Assembly (NCBI RefSeq): GCF_009730915.1
Contig: NC_052477.1
Span: forward strand, 25,500,578-25,564,577
Reading direction: 5' to 3'
DNA length: 64,000 nt
Source: Dioscorea cayenensis subsp. rotundata
Lineage: Eukaryota; Streptophyta; Magnoliopsida; Dioscoreales; Dioscoreaceae
Shown: piece after piece, positions 35,774 through 48,560 of the stretch
How positions within the stretch are numbered: the first letter of the stretch is position 1
Layout of the letters: every line of letters begins with the position of its first letter
Notes under the pieces: model-generated
What the model was told of the DNA's origin: nothing
Databases searched by the model: none
The model's input: the letters and a program-made list of their open reading frames with translations, nothing else
Made by a program: the position numbers and the translations under genes

Positions 35774-36208
35774 TGTAATGATTCCCCTTTAGTCCCACAT
35801 CGGCTATGAAATGGAGTCTTTGTGTGCTGTATATGAAAGCAACCCCACCCTCTTACATGCTTTTTTGGGGTCGCTCCACTCGTAGGCATATATAAATGGC
35901 TTTCGCAGAAATGGCGAGTGGGACACTCAGCGCCCGGTCCACGCCACGTCTCATGGGTCGGGTCGGGTTGCAGCGGAGCGGTGGAAAACCCCGTGGGTCC
36001 TGGAGTCCGCCCCGCAGTCCCAGGCTCAGATTACCCGGGACCGACGGCAGCCAAAGGGTTCTCGATCGCAGATCAGAATGATTCCCCTTAAATTCCCACA
36101 TCCATGCTATGAAACTGGGAGCTCTATGGCATGAGAAAGCTGGGAGGCAACCCCACCCTACTAGGCCGGTCTTTTGGAGTTGTGGGTCCTCCACTTGTGG
36201 GCATAGCA
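35774..36208. mobile_element. TRIM-like miniature LTR retrotransposon
   Basis: A 435-bp unit flanked by 5-bp direct repeats GTATA (35769-35773 and 36209-36213). It starts TGTAATG and ends GGGCATAGCA (TG...CA). Two terminal direct repeats of about 120-135 bp, 35774-35893 and about 36074-36208, share blocks: AATGATTCCCCTT, CCCACATC, GCTATGAAA, GCAACCCCACCCT and the CCACTTGTGGGCATA end. The roughly 180 bp between them is very GC-rich and non-coding. Size, LTRs and lack of coding capacity fit TRIM elements. The repeats have diverged noticeably, so the insertion is not recent. Orientation is not settled. Confidence 0.72.
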
Positions 36209-36213
36209 GTATA

Positions 36214-36844
36214 TGTTGAATGTACTACATACCCTCACTCTATGCATGGGAACCCATCGTCTGTGTTTACCACAAAGGACCCTATTCACCATGTTTAAAT
36301 GGGATTTGAACGCCTCTATATTAGCCTTGTATTAATTTATTTTTAATAAATTACTGATTTATTCATTTTTCTTTAAAAAATATTTATTTAGTTTTATTTT
36401 TGAAAAGTGGATTATATGCTATCATGTTTTAAAAATTCATACTTTTGTCCTCTGGATTTTGTCCATCCCCCTGGACATTAGCCAAAAAACAAAATAATTT
36501 TTTGAATATAAAATAATGAATTTTCTTCAACAATATGGCCATTAATATGACAAAACCAATTGCCAGCATCCTATAACAATAAGAATACATAATAAATAAT
36601 TGTTGTTTTATAATATGTGTGGCAAGTGACATCTACATCAACGGTTTTGGATAATAACAAATAAAAAAAAATCCGTTATAAATGAATCATATTTTTTTCA
36701 AAAAAAAAATCATGTTAAATATTTATAAGATACGCTAAGGGAAAATATAAAGACCATAAAAAGTGAAATCTCCGCTTTTAAATATATAAATATATATTAT
36801 AATTATCATATTTATATATATTTTTAAGATATTTGTAATAATCA
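36214..36844. other. AT-rich DNA between the TRIM and LINE elements
   Basis: No gene recognised; AT content is high, with TA-rich runs near 36781-36840. The 13-bp target-site duplication of the LINE follows at 36845-36857. Confidence 0.5.
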
Positions 36845-37059
36845 AATATTTTTTTAATTTTTTTTTTTGGAAAGAGCTCAAAGAACTAATTTTATTAAAT
36901 AAAAATAAAGTTTACAAGAATTCAAGGATTACAAAACAAAGAAAAGAAAAACAGAAACAAACAAAACAACAATAAAACAAAATAACTGGAGAGGAAAAAA
37001 CAGAAAGCTAGAAAATAAAACCATGCTCAGAAATTATCTTTATGATCTACCTAGGTAAA

Positions 37060-40000
37060 TCGCATAGAAATAGGCAAAGAGAGTGGTTGTTGCTGCCAGC
37101 AGAGGCGAGAGCAGAAGCTGGATAGTTCCAATTAGAAGGGATGTCGATCAGTGTGGGATTGCCCGCGATTTGAAAGAGATGAGTGATATCTGAAATTTCC
37201 TACTCAAATCTCCAAGCAACAAGGTTACGACCATCCTTCAGAGTTTGAGAGAGATCATGATTGCAATGAAGAATGCGTCGAATACCCAGTTGCCTATCAA
37301 TAGAAGTTCGAATTGCAATGCTGAATGCTTTGATGCTAGCTTTAAAGTGCGACTCGCATTGAACGTGCAACAACCTCGCACAAGAGATAACATAAGCAAG
37401 GTTTGAAATAAAAAAAGCCCAACTTACTCAATCTTGTTGTCGTCAAGCCAACAATGAGCATAAAGGAGAAAGAGGCCGTTGACGTGGGAGAAATTATCGA
37501 TGAGAAGCTTGCGACCCAATAAAGACGAATTCTCCTGCATAAATTCCTTAACATGGGCAACAACTTTAGTAGCAATGCTAGTGAAATTGGGATTTATATT
37601 GTTAAAGATGCCATCACAACGAGCTTTTTACAAATACCAAATACTGGCGGCAATGACAGAGATAGTATGAGTTGAAAAATTGTAGTCAGTGATCCAGAAT
37701 CCGGCAGAGATAATATCAGGGAAGGAAATATTTATGCCCAAATTATGATTTAACATATTCCAGACCAGCTGGGCACAACGACAGTCAAGGAATAAGTGTT
37801 CAATGGATTCATTTTCAATGTTGCAAAAACACATAAAGTTCTGGGGCCAAGATTGATGCTATTAAGAAAATGAGTAGTTGAAATTCTACCATGCAACATA
37901 AGCCAAATAAAATGCTTGACTCATGCGCAACATAAAAGCTTCCACACCTTATTCCAACCTAACCACTCCATATTCAAGTCAAAAATTATGGTTTTAAAAT
38001 GATGATAAATAACTGAAGAAATTTTCATATTTGAGGAATGAGGATGCCAAAACCCGAAATTGTTACTCTTATGATCATAAGCACAAATATTAGGAACCAA
38101 AGAACCTAAAAGATCTCCAAAAGTTAAAATAAGCATGTTATGATTCCACAAGCCATTTTCAAGAAAGTCAGAAAAACAAATAGCATTCAGATCAGCATTA
38201 ACATTTAAGAATGTGGGCTTGAAGGCAAGAGGGATTTCAAATAACCAAGGATCAAGCAAGAAAGAGGTCTGAATAGGATTAAAAAGATTTGATCCAAAAA
38301 GTTTTGTTTTTAATGTACTAGCAGAGGCGACAAATACCTCTCGAAAAATCCAAGAACAATTGGCGTATATAGAATAAATCCAGAAATTTAAGGACCATAC
38401 TTATGACGAACAATATCAACCCAGAAGATATTATCCGAGTTCAGATATTTGAAGACATTCTTGGCCATAAGGGAAGTCTTAGCCAAAGCAAGGTTCCGGT
38501 GACCCAAGCCCCCCTCAGATTTATTATCAGTGATACAGCTCCAATTCACTGCATGGATGCCCTTTCCATTACTCCCTTTAAACCCAAAAAATTCCCTGAC
38601 CAGCCTGGTGATTTCCTGGAGAACCGAGTCGGAAACAGGGTAGCGCGAAGAGATAATTGGTTAGAATAGAAAGAATGGAGGAATTTATAAGGATCGATTT
38701 AGCAGAAGAGGATAGCTTATAAGTTTTCCAATGGGTGCACATATTTTTGATCTTATCAATCATAGGTTTGAAAGAGAGAACACTAAGTTATTCAGGAGAG
38801 ATAAGGATTCCCAAATAAGTGAGTGGAAATTGAGCTTGGGAAAATCCAGTGATGGAGCAACATCGTGAGCAACCCTTTTTGTTAAACCAGGAGGGGAGAA
38901 AGATCTGAGTTTATGCATGATTGGGACATTAGCCGGTCAAACGGGAGTAAATGGATAAACAGAAATTTATGTTACGAGCAGCAGATCTAGAAGCTTTAGT
39001 AATCAGAATAATATCATCAGCAAACATTAAATGATTAAAGTTGGAGTGCATATTGCAATCAAAACCAGGGATCATATTGGTAGAAAGGGCTCGATTCATA
39101 ATGGCCGAGAAGTTTTGGGCAACTAAGATGAACAAGTAAGAGGATAAAAGGATCTCCCACGACGAATACCTCTAGAAGAGGGGAACCAAGGAGTGGGAAT
39201 ACCATTAACAAGAATAGAGAAAGAAGAAGAAAGAAGAGTAGCTTGGATCCAGGAAATCCATTTAACGTGAATTTCATTTTGGTAAGGGTTGCAAGAATTG
39301 CACTCCAGTTCAGGGTATCATAGTCTTTCTCAATATTAAGTTTAATGAGCATCCTAGGGGGGCTATTACGGTCAAACTCAAGTGAATGGACCACTTCCTG
39401 AACAACTATAGCATTATCAAAAGCCCCTCTTTCCGAAATGAAACAAGCTTGCTCTCTACCTACTAACATAGGGAAGAACAGTGCTTGAGTCGATTCGAAA
39501 GGAGTTTTGAGATAATCTTATAGCGTACATTGCACAACAAAATGGGACAATAATCCGAGACCAACCGGGATTCGATTTTTGGGGACAAGAGTGATATAAG
39601 TTCTACCCCGGGTGAAGAAGGGAGGTGAGAAGTTTGAAAAAAATATCTAATAGCAGTGACTAAATGATCACCAATATCATCCCAGAAAAAATGATAAAAC
39701 TCAATATTGAAACCATCCGGGCCTGGAGATTTACCAGTGGGAAGATCGAGAAGTGCAAGGAAAATTTCTTCCTTAGTGACTTCCCGAACAAGATGAAGCC
39801 CAAAATCACAAGAAATACTAGGAAGATCATTAGGCAAAGCATTGAGAATATCATTAAAATTATCATGATTATTGAGTCTAGAACTAGACCAGAGATTAAA
39901 ATAGAAATTCATGAAGGCGTGCTCAATGCTAGAATGATCAGAATGACTGTTACCTGAAGGGTCCATAACGTGAGATATGAGGTTGTGATGGGCATGAATG

Positions 40001-41112
40001 CGGGCTGATTTGTGATAGAAATTGGTATTTTTATCACCATCACAAACCCACAGGAGGCGCGCATGCTGAGCCCACTTAATATAGATTTGACATTGAATAG
40101 CTGCAAGTCTAGCATACTGGACCGACAAATTAGTTTGAGAAACAACAGTATCATCCATACTTTCTAAAATTGAAATATCTGTTTCAGTCTGTTTAAGAGC
40201 ATGCTCTAAAGAATATACACCATTATACTTCCATAAGTTAAGCTTAAATCTAATACAAGAGAGTAAATGCATAACAATATGAAGAGGGTTACCATGGCCA
40301 GGAGACCGAAGAGCTTCTCTGACAGTATCATGACAACCAATAAAATCCAACCAGTAGTTTTCAAATCTGAACAAGTACCGATTAGTAGTATCATGCAAAG
40401 AGACCGACAAGACAAGAGGAGAGTGGTCCGAAAAACTACGGGAGAGGTGAAAAAGAGAAAATTTTTTAAAACGGGAAATCCAATCTAAGTTTACAATGCA
40501 GCGATCCAAACGGGCCCAGCGACAAGCTAAACCACGTTGGTTATTACACCACGTGAAGGGAGACCCAGAAAAATAAAGATCGAAAAGATTATTAGAATCA
40601 ACAAAACCCCGGAAAAAAGAAGCTTTACGGGAATAGTAGTAGAAGCGACCACCCTTATGCTCATTCGGAAACAAAATAGAATTCAAATCACCGATAATTA
40701 ACCAAGGGAGGTGAAAAGACGAAATTTTAGAAAGCTCATTCCAAACCACACATTGGGAAGAGACACGACTAGAATTATAAACAACAGATATAATAATACT
40801 AGAAAAACAGCTAGAGGATATCACCAGATGAAGGACGCATCGAGAGAAAGCAATAGCAGTCACCATGCCCAAACCTTTCTTCCAGCAGACGAAGATGCCA
40901 TCGGAGAAACCCTCGGCGAGGATGGAGGCCCAATCCCAAGGCTTAGAGAGTTTAGAACAGAACTTACCTACGCGAGTAGAATTAGCTCTGGTTTCCACTA
41001 AACAAAGAATAATAAGATCATTCTGACGAATAAGACGAAAGATGCGAGCAAGGGTTTCCCGGGAAGAGAGACCCCTACAATTCCAGCAACAAATCTTTTT
41101 AGCACTCATCAT
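37060..41112 (-). pseudogene. LINE ORF2 (endonuclease, reverse transcriptase, RNase H), broken
   Basis: The ATG at 41112 gives MSAKKICCWNCRGL, the classic start of a plant LINE endonuclease. Within 39463-41112: LVETRA, WLIIGDLNSIL and FSDHSPLVLSV (APE motifs), then TGKSPGPDGFNIEFY (RT start). The RT continues in other frames: ACFISERGAFDNAI (39059-39469) and the active site FNHLMFADDIILITKAS (38929-39135). 37628-37834 holds the zf-RVT region (ESIEHLFLDCRCAQLVWNML), and 37075-37330 the decayed RNase H tail. The frame is interrupted at least five times. Confidence 0.87.
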
Positions 41113-42865
41113 AAACAAATTAGAGAAAGAAATAGAACTCCCTGAAAAAGGATACAAAGTAAAAACAAAGTCAGGAATGACTTGTTTCGCCCATCTCCAA
41201 ACGTTCCTTCTTTTGGGATTCCACGTCTAGGAGAGAACCCTTGCGAATAAGAGCAACTCGCCGGGCTTCCTCCTGGTACTGATCTAGGGTCAGGTTCTTC
41301 CTCTTCAGACATTTGGTCATCTGTATCCTCAGAAGCTTCATCATCTTGGTCACTATCCTCCTCTATGGAAGCATCGTCCAGAGCAGCAATGACCTGATCA
41401 ACAAGCTTGGAGTGTTCTAGATTAGGGTTTACAGTATTGAGAGAAGGGTTTTCAACAATAGAAGACAAAAGGACAGGGGGTGGGGATCGATGCCTACGAT
41501 CCAACGGTTCATTTGTCTTGTGATAGAGTTGCAGGGGTTGAATGGGAGGAGAGGATTTCTCCAACGGAGTGTGGGAAATGACATGAGAGGACGCGTCAGA
41601 GGGCACAGTGGAGTCCCAATGTACATTGGGATGGCGCAACTCACTGTCCCCAGGCACATTTGGCAGAGCAACGGGTGGGGCTGCAATGTTATAAATGTTA
41701 GAGGGAACAGAGACCTCCAGGCATGGGTTATCGTGCAAAGTGGCATAGGAAGTGTGGCGCCGCCCACTAGCACTGCCTCGCAGCCCGCCATGTAAGCTAT
41801 GACCAGAGACGTCCCGGGAGGACCGATCGTCACTTCTCGGAATGACTGCCGAACCCTCAACCGCGCTGGGAGTGCGAGCACTTCCGCCGTGGGAATGGGA
41901 AAGACCTCGCAGGTGAGAGATGAGTAACCAAGGTCCATTATACGTTTCAGCCTTAGAGATCGTAGAAACCAACGGAGCACCGATTTCACTAGTCGGGGAG
42001 ACGAGTTACTGCGCACGGCTCCAACATCCATGAGAGAAAGCTCCTATCTTACCTCCTTCCCTTGTTAAGAACGAGGGGGCTGACAAACATTTGCTTTCCT
42101 GGTTGCTGGAGCATGGCTGCAAGAATTGGACCCATGCCCTATCACTCCACAGGAATAACAAAAAGTTGGAAGACGTTCATATTGGACAACAATGAAAACA
42201 CGATGGAGGTCATCTCCAAACCAGAAGCCTTTACAAAGAGTTTTGGAGAGGTCTAATTCATTACAGACTCTAGCATACTTGGTACGGGTTAGAGAAAGGG
42301 TAAGGTCATCAATTTTCAGAAGCTTTCCCAGGTGGCAAGTAATGGTTTCAAGGGTGTCGCCACTCTAGAACTCAATGGGTAAGTTGTGAAGTTGGATCCA
42401 TATTGTAGCCGTTGTGAGCTTGGTGAAGGTAGGTTCGAAATACGGACGCCAAGGAGACAATTGGAGTATAATACCATTGATGGTCCAAGGTCCTTCAGAG
42501 AGAAGGCGCTGCAAAACAGATTGATTAGAACATCGGATAAGGATAAAACCGTTAGGAAGGTTTGAGATAAAGATTTCTCCAATGTTTTCCCATTTCTTCA
42601 AGAGGATGGTCTTCACTTGTTCGAATATTGGAGGCTTTCCAAAGAATTTGCCGAAGAGAGAATGCTGGAAGCGAAGACGAGCTCGATTCAGAGTATCACT
42701 ATCAAGCTTAATGAATTCTAAGGTGGTTTCTTTGAGTTTATTAAGGATTGTAGGATTATGGAGGGGCGAAGTCTCTTGAGTAGTTGTGAGTTTGGAGGCA
42801 ATTTGAGCCCAAGAGGGGGGAGTGGGGCATTGGGGGATGGTCGAGAGTCGACCCCCGCTTGCCAT
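41109..42865 (-). pseudogene. LINE ORF1 (DUF4283 RNA-binding/gag-like protein), broken
   Basis: 42365-42865 begins MASGGRLSTIPQCP at an ATG and carries the DUF4283 pattern (FGKPP...VKTILLKKW...FILIRC...RLLSEGPWTINGIILQLSPWRPYF...IWIQLHNLPIEF), then meets a stop. The zinc-knuckle region continues in other frames at about 42060-42360 (reads CYSCGVIGHGSNSC). A last open part, 41109-41972, is acidic and Ser/Pro-rich (includes GPWLLI and runs of D/E). ORF1 proteins bind the element RNA. Broken by at least two changes. Confidence 0.82.
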
Positions 42866-42984
42866 AGCAAGAGGGGAGATGAAAAAGGGAAACAGATGGC
42901 GAGGAGAGAAAAGGAACGCTCGAGTAGCAGAGTAGTCGGGTAAAAGTTCACAACTTTGGCAAACCTCAAGTAATATTTTTTTAA

Positions 42985-44183
42985 ACTTTTGAAAATGAGG
43001 TAGTGAAACCCTATAACTGAGACCTCTTTTTAATATGTGTGAATATGAGGAGATAAATTTTTAGGCTTTAGAATGGTGGGTATAAAAAAAGTCATAATAA
43101 AATTGAGAAATTTACACAAACATATGTGACGGTAGACCTCTTTAATGGATGGGGGTGTGTGTGTGTGTGAATATGGGAAGATAATTATTTTATAATGGTA
43201 GGTGTAAAAAGAGTTATAATAACATAGAGAAATTTACACATATATGCCCATGTAAAAAATCAATTGGCTAAAGTATGCTCTCTGGTTGAAAACCCGACCA
43301 AAGTTTTTTTAAATATTTTTGGAAGATAAGATCTTTTTCGCTTTTTTTCATTTTTAATATCACTATCCAACATTAGAAATAAGTTATAGTAAAATGTCAT
43401 TTTCAAATAATTTCTAGTTCAATTTAAAAAGGGCGAAATATATAAATAAAAATTATTTTACTTCAAATAATTCTACATCTCGAGTCATTATCTATTTGAT
43501 TCTCACTCAACTCCAATTTTTCTTTTGACATAATGCAAGTATTGATTGGGTTCATCAATAGAAGGGTGGAAGGTTTCTAAGCCTTGCTCCAATTTTTTTC
43601 TTTGACATAATGCAAGTATTGATTGGGTTCATCAATAGAAGGGTGGAAGGTTTCTAAGCCTTGCTTGGATGGAGTTTTGGGAATGTTCATAAAGTAAGAT
43701 AAGGTAAGGTAAAAGAAGGGAAGGTAAGGGTTGAACTTATATTACGCTTGGGACAAGAGTAAAGTAAGGGAAGGTTATTTAACTTTTTGTATTTGGATTG
43801 GAGGTAAAGGAAAGTAAGGGTTGGTGTTAATATTACCAAAATATCCTTGATATGTCTTGTGTTTCCAATATTTGTTATCATAAAGTAATAAACATAAAAC
43901 AATATTACTAAAATAGGATACCTTTGAGATATCAACTCAATAATAAAAAATTATTATTGTTTAATTAAAAATAATAATTTTTAAGAAAAAGCACTATTTA
44001 TTGTTAAACCGGAATAAATCAAAATAAGCATACACAATGTTTTATCACAATAAAATAAAATACTAAGGGCATTTTATTATTCTACTAAGGGCATTTTCGT
44101 TATAAAAAAAATATGAACCTTAGTGGGTTGAGAAGTGGAGGTAAAATGGGGTGTTTTCAACCCCCCATTTACCTCCAAAACCT
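42985..44183. other. Repetitive non-coding DNA right of the LINE
   Basis: 43020-43260 has two diverged copies of a phrase around 'aaatttacacaaacatatg', so it may be a weak duplication. 43670-43815 is rich in GGTAAGG-type repeats, which recur in reverse orientation at about 45060-45140 and may be the outer arms of a larger MITE around the Harbinger-like one. No coding potential seen. Confidence 0.4.
43511..43663. repeat. Tandem duplication of a 76-77 bp unit
   Basis: Two nearly identical adjacent units, 43511-43586 and 43587-43663, differ only in a T-run near their start. The near identity shows a recent local duplication. No coding content. Confidence 0.9.
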
Positions 44184-44186
44184 TTA

Positions 44187-45043
44187 CGGTGTGTTTGGAT
44201 GACGGAATAAGAATGGAGGTAGGAATGGGGGTAATGAAGATGGTAATGGGAATGGGGTAATGGAGAAAGAATAGTAATGAAAACTGTGTTTGGTTAGGAG
44301 GGTTTATGTATTAGGAATGTAAAAAGTAAGTGTGGGATATGTGAGTCAATTATATTTATACCCTTCTTTTAATAAAAATATATGTATATATGTTTAATGA
44401 CACATAAATTTTTTTAATCATTAATGACTTCATAAAAAATTAATTAATAAGTTTATTAATTATTTTTAATTGTCAATGTATGCTTATTTTTGTAAGTAAT
44501 TATTTAAATTATTTAAATATTATTTTAATTATATGTTGATTGCTACAATTATTGTTTTAAACATTTAATAAAATAAAATTTTATAATTACTATAGTTTTA
44601 TTTAAGTAATTAATTATTTTATTAATATAATTAATAATTAAATTATATAAATTTCTCTATTTTTAAGCCAGTGGAGGTTTCATTCTTGTAATTATTTATT
44701 TAAAATAATTAAATATCATTGCAATTATATGGTTAATTGTTATAATTATTTTTTTTAAACATTTTAACAAATAAATTTGTAAGTAATGCCAAAGAAGAAC
44801 TTGAACACACTTTGGAGGTTTTTTTCATGCAAGAACACAAGGAATTTTCATGGGCAAAAATGTAATTTTTACATTTCATTTCCCCAATATGGGGGGAATG
44901 AGTTATGCCTTGAGGGGAGGTAATGATTTCTCTTAGCCCTCAATCATTACATGCAAAAAAAAAATATCCAAACAAGGGGAAGAGAATGTGTAATCAATGA
45001 TTCTCTTTCCCAAGGTAATGATTGAGGGCATCCAAACGCCCCC
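44187..45043. mobile_element. PIF/Harbinger-like MITE
   Basis: Ends are inverted repeats: left CGGTGTGTTTGGATG, right the complement of GGGGGCGTTTGGATG (13 of 15 match). The 3-bp flanks are TTA on both sides (44184-44186 and 45044-45046), the Harbinger target preference. The inside is AT-rich and non-coding. Subterminal GGTAATG-type repeats occur at both ends in opposite orientation. Confidence 0.62.
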
Positions 45044-45046
45044 TTA

Positions 45047-46480
45047 TTTTATCCCCAACCCTTCACCCCAAATAAGGGTTCAAATAACCCTTACCTCCAA
45101 AACCTTCTCCAACCCTCCACAACCCTTCACCCCAAGCAAGCCCAAGCAGCTTAACTCTACTAAGGATATGAGGTTGATAGTTGTGAAACCAATGTGCGAT
45201 AGCCCTCTTTTGTTGAACTTTCCTTAGTTGCAAATGTTGTGAGAGATGACGCACCAACTTGAGTGCTTTAAGAGAACCATGTTTTTAAGCGACAGCAAGG
45301 ATATCGATCACAATAATCAACAGTGTGATAGACGTTTAGTAGAATAAATCAAGGCAAGGATTGATGAAGATACAATTACTCGAAGCAAAGGTTGAAGTTG
45401 ACCAAAATCTGGACTAATGCAGCGTTCATATCTCGTGGGATCATTACATGGGTGATATGGCATTCACTAGGAGAGAGAGAGAGGTGTGCAGCTCTCATAG
45501 ATATCACATAATTTGAGAAAGTTATTCAGACGGTTAAATAAATATAGTATTACTCTTAAAGAGAAAAGACCTTTTTAATTCACCTTAACTTGAAATTAGG
45601 CACTAGTCAAATTCTTTACCTCTTTAATTAAATGAAAGCTTAATTTTATCAATTATCTCACCACTTATCTTGTGAAACACCAGCTTTGAATTTGACTAAA
45701 AGCTTATAGCGTCTCAATAATTAACTTTAGCGCCATTTAGAATAAATGATTTACCCAATAATTATTTCTTAGGGTGTCCCTAATATATTATATATGTCAG
45801 TTATTTATCTTCCTATTAATCTTACTCATTATACTTAGGACCAATCCTAGATATAGGCCCATGATTTTTAAGAGCCTCACAATTTATGTTATGTTTTTTT
45901 AAATTTATATTAAAATTTATATTTATTGTTATTTTATCCCATTTTAAATTTTTTATTTTTTATTTTTTAAATAAGACTTATGTGATTGATTTAGGATAAT
46001 ATTATAAACTTTTCTTTATAATATTTATGACAATATTAATATCTATCAATTGAGGTTGGAATTTTAAACGGGGCCAAAGGTCTAGGCATAGGGTCTTTGA
46101 TTTTGACCCAAAAATTCATTTTTAATAAATATACTTAACATTTTCATTTATTAATTATCTTATGCAATCTTAAAATCTCAACTGTTTTCTTACCCAACAG
46201 CTAATTTCTTTTAAATTATACTTAAAATACTCATTTATTAATTATCTTATTTACATAATCATGATCTTATATAAAAATCTTAACTATTTTTTACATATAA
46301 AACTTGATATTGTTTATACATATTTTTATAAATAAAAAATAAAAAAATAAAATAAATCCCCGATCTCTATCAACTCGAGAGCCAGAAGAAAGAAACCTAA
46401 TAGATAGATAAAATAAAAATTTGAGGGAAAAAAAAGAAGAAAAAGAAAATAGAGAGAGAAAAAAAAAGAGTGATAGAAGA
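45047..46480. other. AT-rich intergenic DNA with repeat debris
   Basis: 45060-45150 holds CCCTTCACCCC and AAGCAAGCCCAAGC repeats. 45840-46140 has phrases similar to those at 26040-26480 ('aagagcctcacaattt', 'ggggccaaaggtctaggcata'), suggesting another hAT-related fragment. No gene found. Confidence 0.4.
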
Positions 46481-46817
46481 AAGAAGAATGCACATTAATG
46501 ATGAAAAAAGGACTACAAAAATGGAGTTCACCATCACCAAAAGCTTTTTCATTTTTAATAAAGTGGATGAACCACTAATTTATTAAAACAGAGAGTAAAA
46601 AGAGTACAATAAATAGAGATAGCTAATAACGAAAATAGAAGATCACAGATCGAAACACGTAATCCTCACCGAGGTGAGGAAAAACTCAAGGAAAAATAGG
46701 GAGAAAAGCAGAGGCATGAAAAGAAGAGCTGACAAGATCGGGCGAGACAACTATCTGGTGACACAGGCATGTCTTAGCTGCAAGAAAAGGGGGACCACTC
46801 TTGATCCAAGTTGTGCT

Positions 46818-48560
46818 CTAAATCGTCGGGGGTATCTGAGAAACTGTAGAAAACCAAGAAAGGAGCGTGTTAGCAACTATGATGATAATAGTAAAATGAG
46901 GTAAAGCATTCAAATGAAAAATGCGCGTATTTCTTTCTAGCCAAATGTGCCAGAAAATGGCTCGAGCACAAAGGTCCCACAATGTCCGGGATCTAGCTTC
47001 TAAGGACAATAACCAAGATGTCCATAAGCTAGAAATAGGAGGATTCCCGTGTGAGCCAAAAACATGAATGAAAAAGTTCCACAATCGATCTGTGTATTTG
47101 CAAGCAACAAACAAGTGATTCACAATTTCTGAGGCTCTATGGCAGAGAACACAAGTATCAGTGGCGTTAAGATTGCATCCAATTTCGGAAAGGTTTGTAA
47201 GTGTAAGAATTTTATCTTCTCAAACGAGCTAGCAGAAAAGTGTAATTTCGCTTGGGGAGTGAACTTTCCAAAATTGAGAGTAGAGTGGGCTTTGAACTCC
47301 TCCATCAATTAGCAGCTTGTAGAAAGATTTAACAGAGAAAGTTCCATTTTTTTCCAAAGACCAGATATTTAAGTCCTCTTGGTCGGTAGAGCAGACCGGT
47401 ATAGACCTCAAGATTGGAAGAAGATCATTTATTGTAGCTGTGTGGAAGAGTCTTTTAGGATGACTAATGCATTGAGAATTGTCTTAGAGTAATCCACGAA
47501 AAGATATAGTCATTAAAAAGGTTTGGCCAATGATCTTTTAGCATTTGTCCATTGTTCCATCTGTCAAACCAAAAAGAGATGTTGGCTCCGCTATTAATAG
47601 ATTTTGGCGAAGCATAAATGAAAAGAGGATAAGGAATCAGTAACTCCTGCACAGAAAAAAAGATATATTTCTGGGAATTGGATGAAACATAGGAGCAGGG
47701 GATTAAAAGTGTTGTAGTTGGCGTTGATTATTTTGGGCCAACAGCTATTTGGGTTAGTTGTGATCTTCCACCACCACTTTCCCTAGTAATGCGTGACTGA
47801 ATTCCTTAAGGTCGAGAATACCCCAACCCCCATATTTCTAGGGCGACAGATTCTTTTCCAAGCAACTAGTCTGACTCCTTTAGGGTCCAAATATGGTCCT
47901 TTCCAAAGAAAGTCTCTACAAATCTATATCAATTTCAAGGATCACCCAAGCAGGAAGCTTGAAAACCGACATCCAGTATACTGGGATTGTGGAAAAGGAT
48001 GGATTTGATAAGTGTTAGACACCCTCCTAAAGATAGGTATATTGCTGTCCATGAAGTAAGTCGAGATCGGACTAGTCCAATGAGATTTGTTCAATCTTGA
48101 CGCCGAGGCCGTCTTCCAGAGAGTGGGACCCCTAGGTATGTTATTGGGAGACAATCTCTACTGCAATTTAAGATCATAACAGAGGCAAGATTTGGTTGGT
48201 AGCCATAATTTGTAGAATATAGACAGTTTTTATGAAATAATTGATCGAGAAGCTTGAAGAACCTTTAAAAAGATAGAGGATTAATTTGACTATATTAAGG
48301 TCTTCATGTCCTTCAAAAGAGAAAATGATTAAGTCATCTGCATATTGAAGATGGCAAATGTTTTCTGTGTGATCAAGTTGAATGCCAATTAGGACTTTGG
48401 ATTGCAGTGTATGATTAAACATTGCTTTAAGAACATCAGCTGCAAGAGCGAAGAGAAGAGGAGAAAGATGGCCTCCTTGTCTCAGTCCTCTTTTGTATCG
48501 GAAATAGCCTGGGTTGTCCCATTAATGAGAATCTGGGTTTTCGCAGACTTTAGGATCATA
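46818..48560 (-). pseudogene. 5'-truncated second LINE ORF2 fragment
   Basis: On the minus strand in several frames: near 48440-48530 an RT piece (RGLRQGGHLSPLLFALAADV, pieced from two frames), then NICHLQYADDLIIFSF (48174-48422, RT active site YADD), then the connection region (ANISFWFDRWNNG, 47464-47652), then the zf-RVT region LNIWSLEKNGTFSVKSFYK (47229-47411) and HLFVACKYTDRLW (46818-47123). The endonuclease and the first half of RT are missing, as in a 5'-truncated insertion. It is a different LINE lineage from the one at 36858-42971, judged by sequence. Confidence 0.82.

Larger units (their letters stand above)
36858..42971 (-). mobile_element. Full-length L1-type LINE (non-LTR retrotransposon), decayed
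   Basis: A minus-strand element of about 6.1 kb between identical 13-bp repeats AATATTTTTTTAA (36845-36857 and 42972-42984). The 3' end is an A-run on the minus strand (T-run at about 36858-36869). It has ORF1 with a DUF4283-type domain and ORF2 with APE endonuclease, reverse transcriptase and RNase H regions. The intact ends and target-site duplication show complete insertion by target-primed reverse transcription. Several stops and shifts in both ORFs show that it is now dead. Confidence 0.9.

Noticed and set aside
35896-36081. Open frame in the GC-rich centre of the TRIM element
   Set aside because: Short, Arg/Gly/Ser-rich from GC content, inside a non-coding element.
39664-42943. Plus-strand frames across the LINE
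   Set aside because: They are antisense to ORF1 and ORF2 domains of the LINE.
42985-43260. Possible tandem repeat around 'gagaaatttacaca'
   Set aside because: Only two weakly similar copies; not clear enough to annotate separately.
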